A stretch of 64,000 nucleotides of DNA, from NCBI GenBank assembly GCA_026874595.1, contig JAPPUL010000085.1, positions 62,001 to 126,000 of the forward strand. Reading direction: 5' to 3'. The DNA is from Sipunculus nudus (taxonomy: Eukaryota; Annelida; Sipuncula; Golfingiida; Sipunculidae). Shown here in pieces: positions 63,285 to 64,000 of the stretch. Below the pieces are notes generated by a model that saw only the letters and a program-made list of their open reading frames with translations, made no database searches and was not told where the DNA came from. The position numbers and the translations under genes were made by a program. Position 1 is the first letter of the stretch; each line of letters starts with the position of its first letter.

Positions 63285-64000
<716 letters not shown>

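Overview
The window looks like the chromosome of a low-GC, two-membraned bacterium, most probably a spirochaete. The best evidence is the minus-strand run ispE / rplY(ctc) / pth / tilS / ftsH. As I recall, Borrelia burgdorferi has the order spoVG-ctc-pth-tilS-ftsH. Other support comes from many lipoproteins with loose lipoboxes, a DUF2225 protein, a YbbR/CdaA pair, a PorV-like outer-membrane protein and abundant TTG/GTG starts. This is inference from gene content; no rRNA or tRNA gene was found to test it.

Layout. 1-8.3 kb: dnaK (cut by the window edge), grpE with unusual extensions, murG, a PPC-domain lipoprotein, glnA with a long structured leader, a Met8-type sirohaem gene and a PHP phosphoesterase. 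8.4-16.1 kb: a large protein with a degenerate HD-GYP domain, a peroxiredoxin, a pyrE-like gene, a small lipoprotein and a pseudo-protease/NHL-propeller protein. 16.3-26.1 kb: an RND efflux system whose adaptor gene and pump gene are separated by an oxidoreductase, argJ and a NERD-helicase gene. The argJ/helicase block is bordered by decayed direct repeats of the oxidoreductase/pump junction, so it looks like an old insertion. 26.2-27.7 kb: queC and ogt, with a recent 0.33-kb tandem duplication across their junction. 27.7-43.0 kb: a dense minus-strand block: secreted protein, potassium channel, ftsH (with a T9 frameshift near its start), tilS, pth, rplY, ispE, truA, DUF2225, YbbR, cdaA, a ComEC-like protein, a PorV-like protein, a FlgD-like lipoprotein and lgt.

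43.2-61.9 kb is the most striking part: ten consecutive plus-strand genes for paralogous lipoproteins. Each has a leader peptide, a Gly-rich linker, a conserved head domain, and then 2-11 repeats of about 24 residues combining FxxN and GGGM(Y/F)N, the signature of chlamydial polymorphic membrane proteins. Every gene ends in an NGYYK motif. Eight genes share a nearly identical promoter/leader block of about 129 bp, and every gene is followed by a version of the same terminator hairpin. The block differs between genes only by whole 16-bp units, 10-bp units or single homopolymer bases. Genes are patchworks of one another, and two are fusions of two or four ancestral genes. This looks like a recombining, possibly phase-variable surface-antigen locus. 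lgt, which lipidates lipoproteins, lies directly beside it.

62-64 kb: an aldo/keto reductase with a ferredoxin-like tail, and the first 231 codons of enolase.

Short tandem repeats lie just upstream of many genes here (met8, PHP, HD-GYP, the RND pump, eno and the lipoproteins), suggesting that repeat-length change is a general source of variation in this genome.
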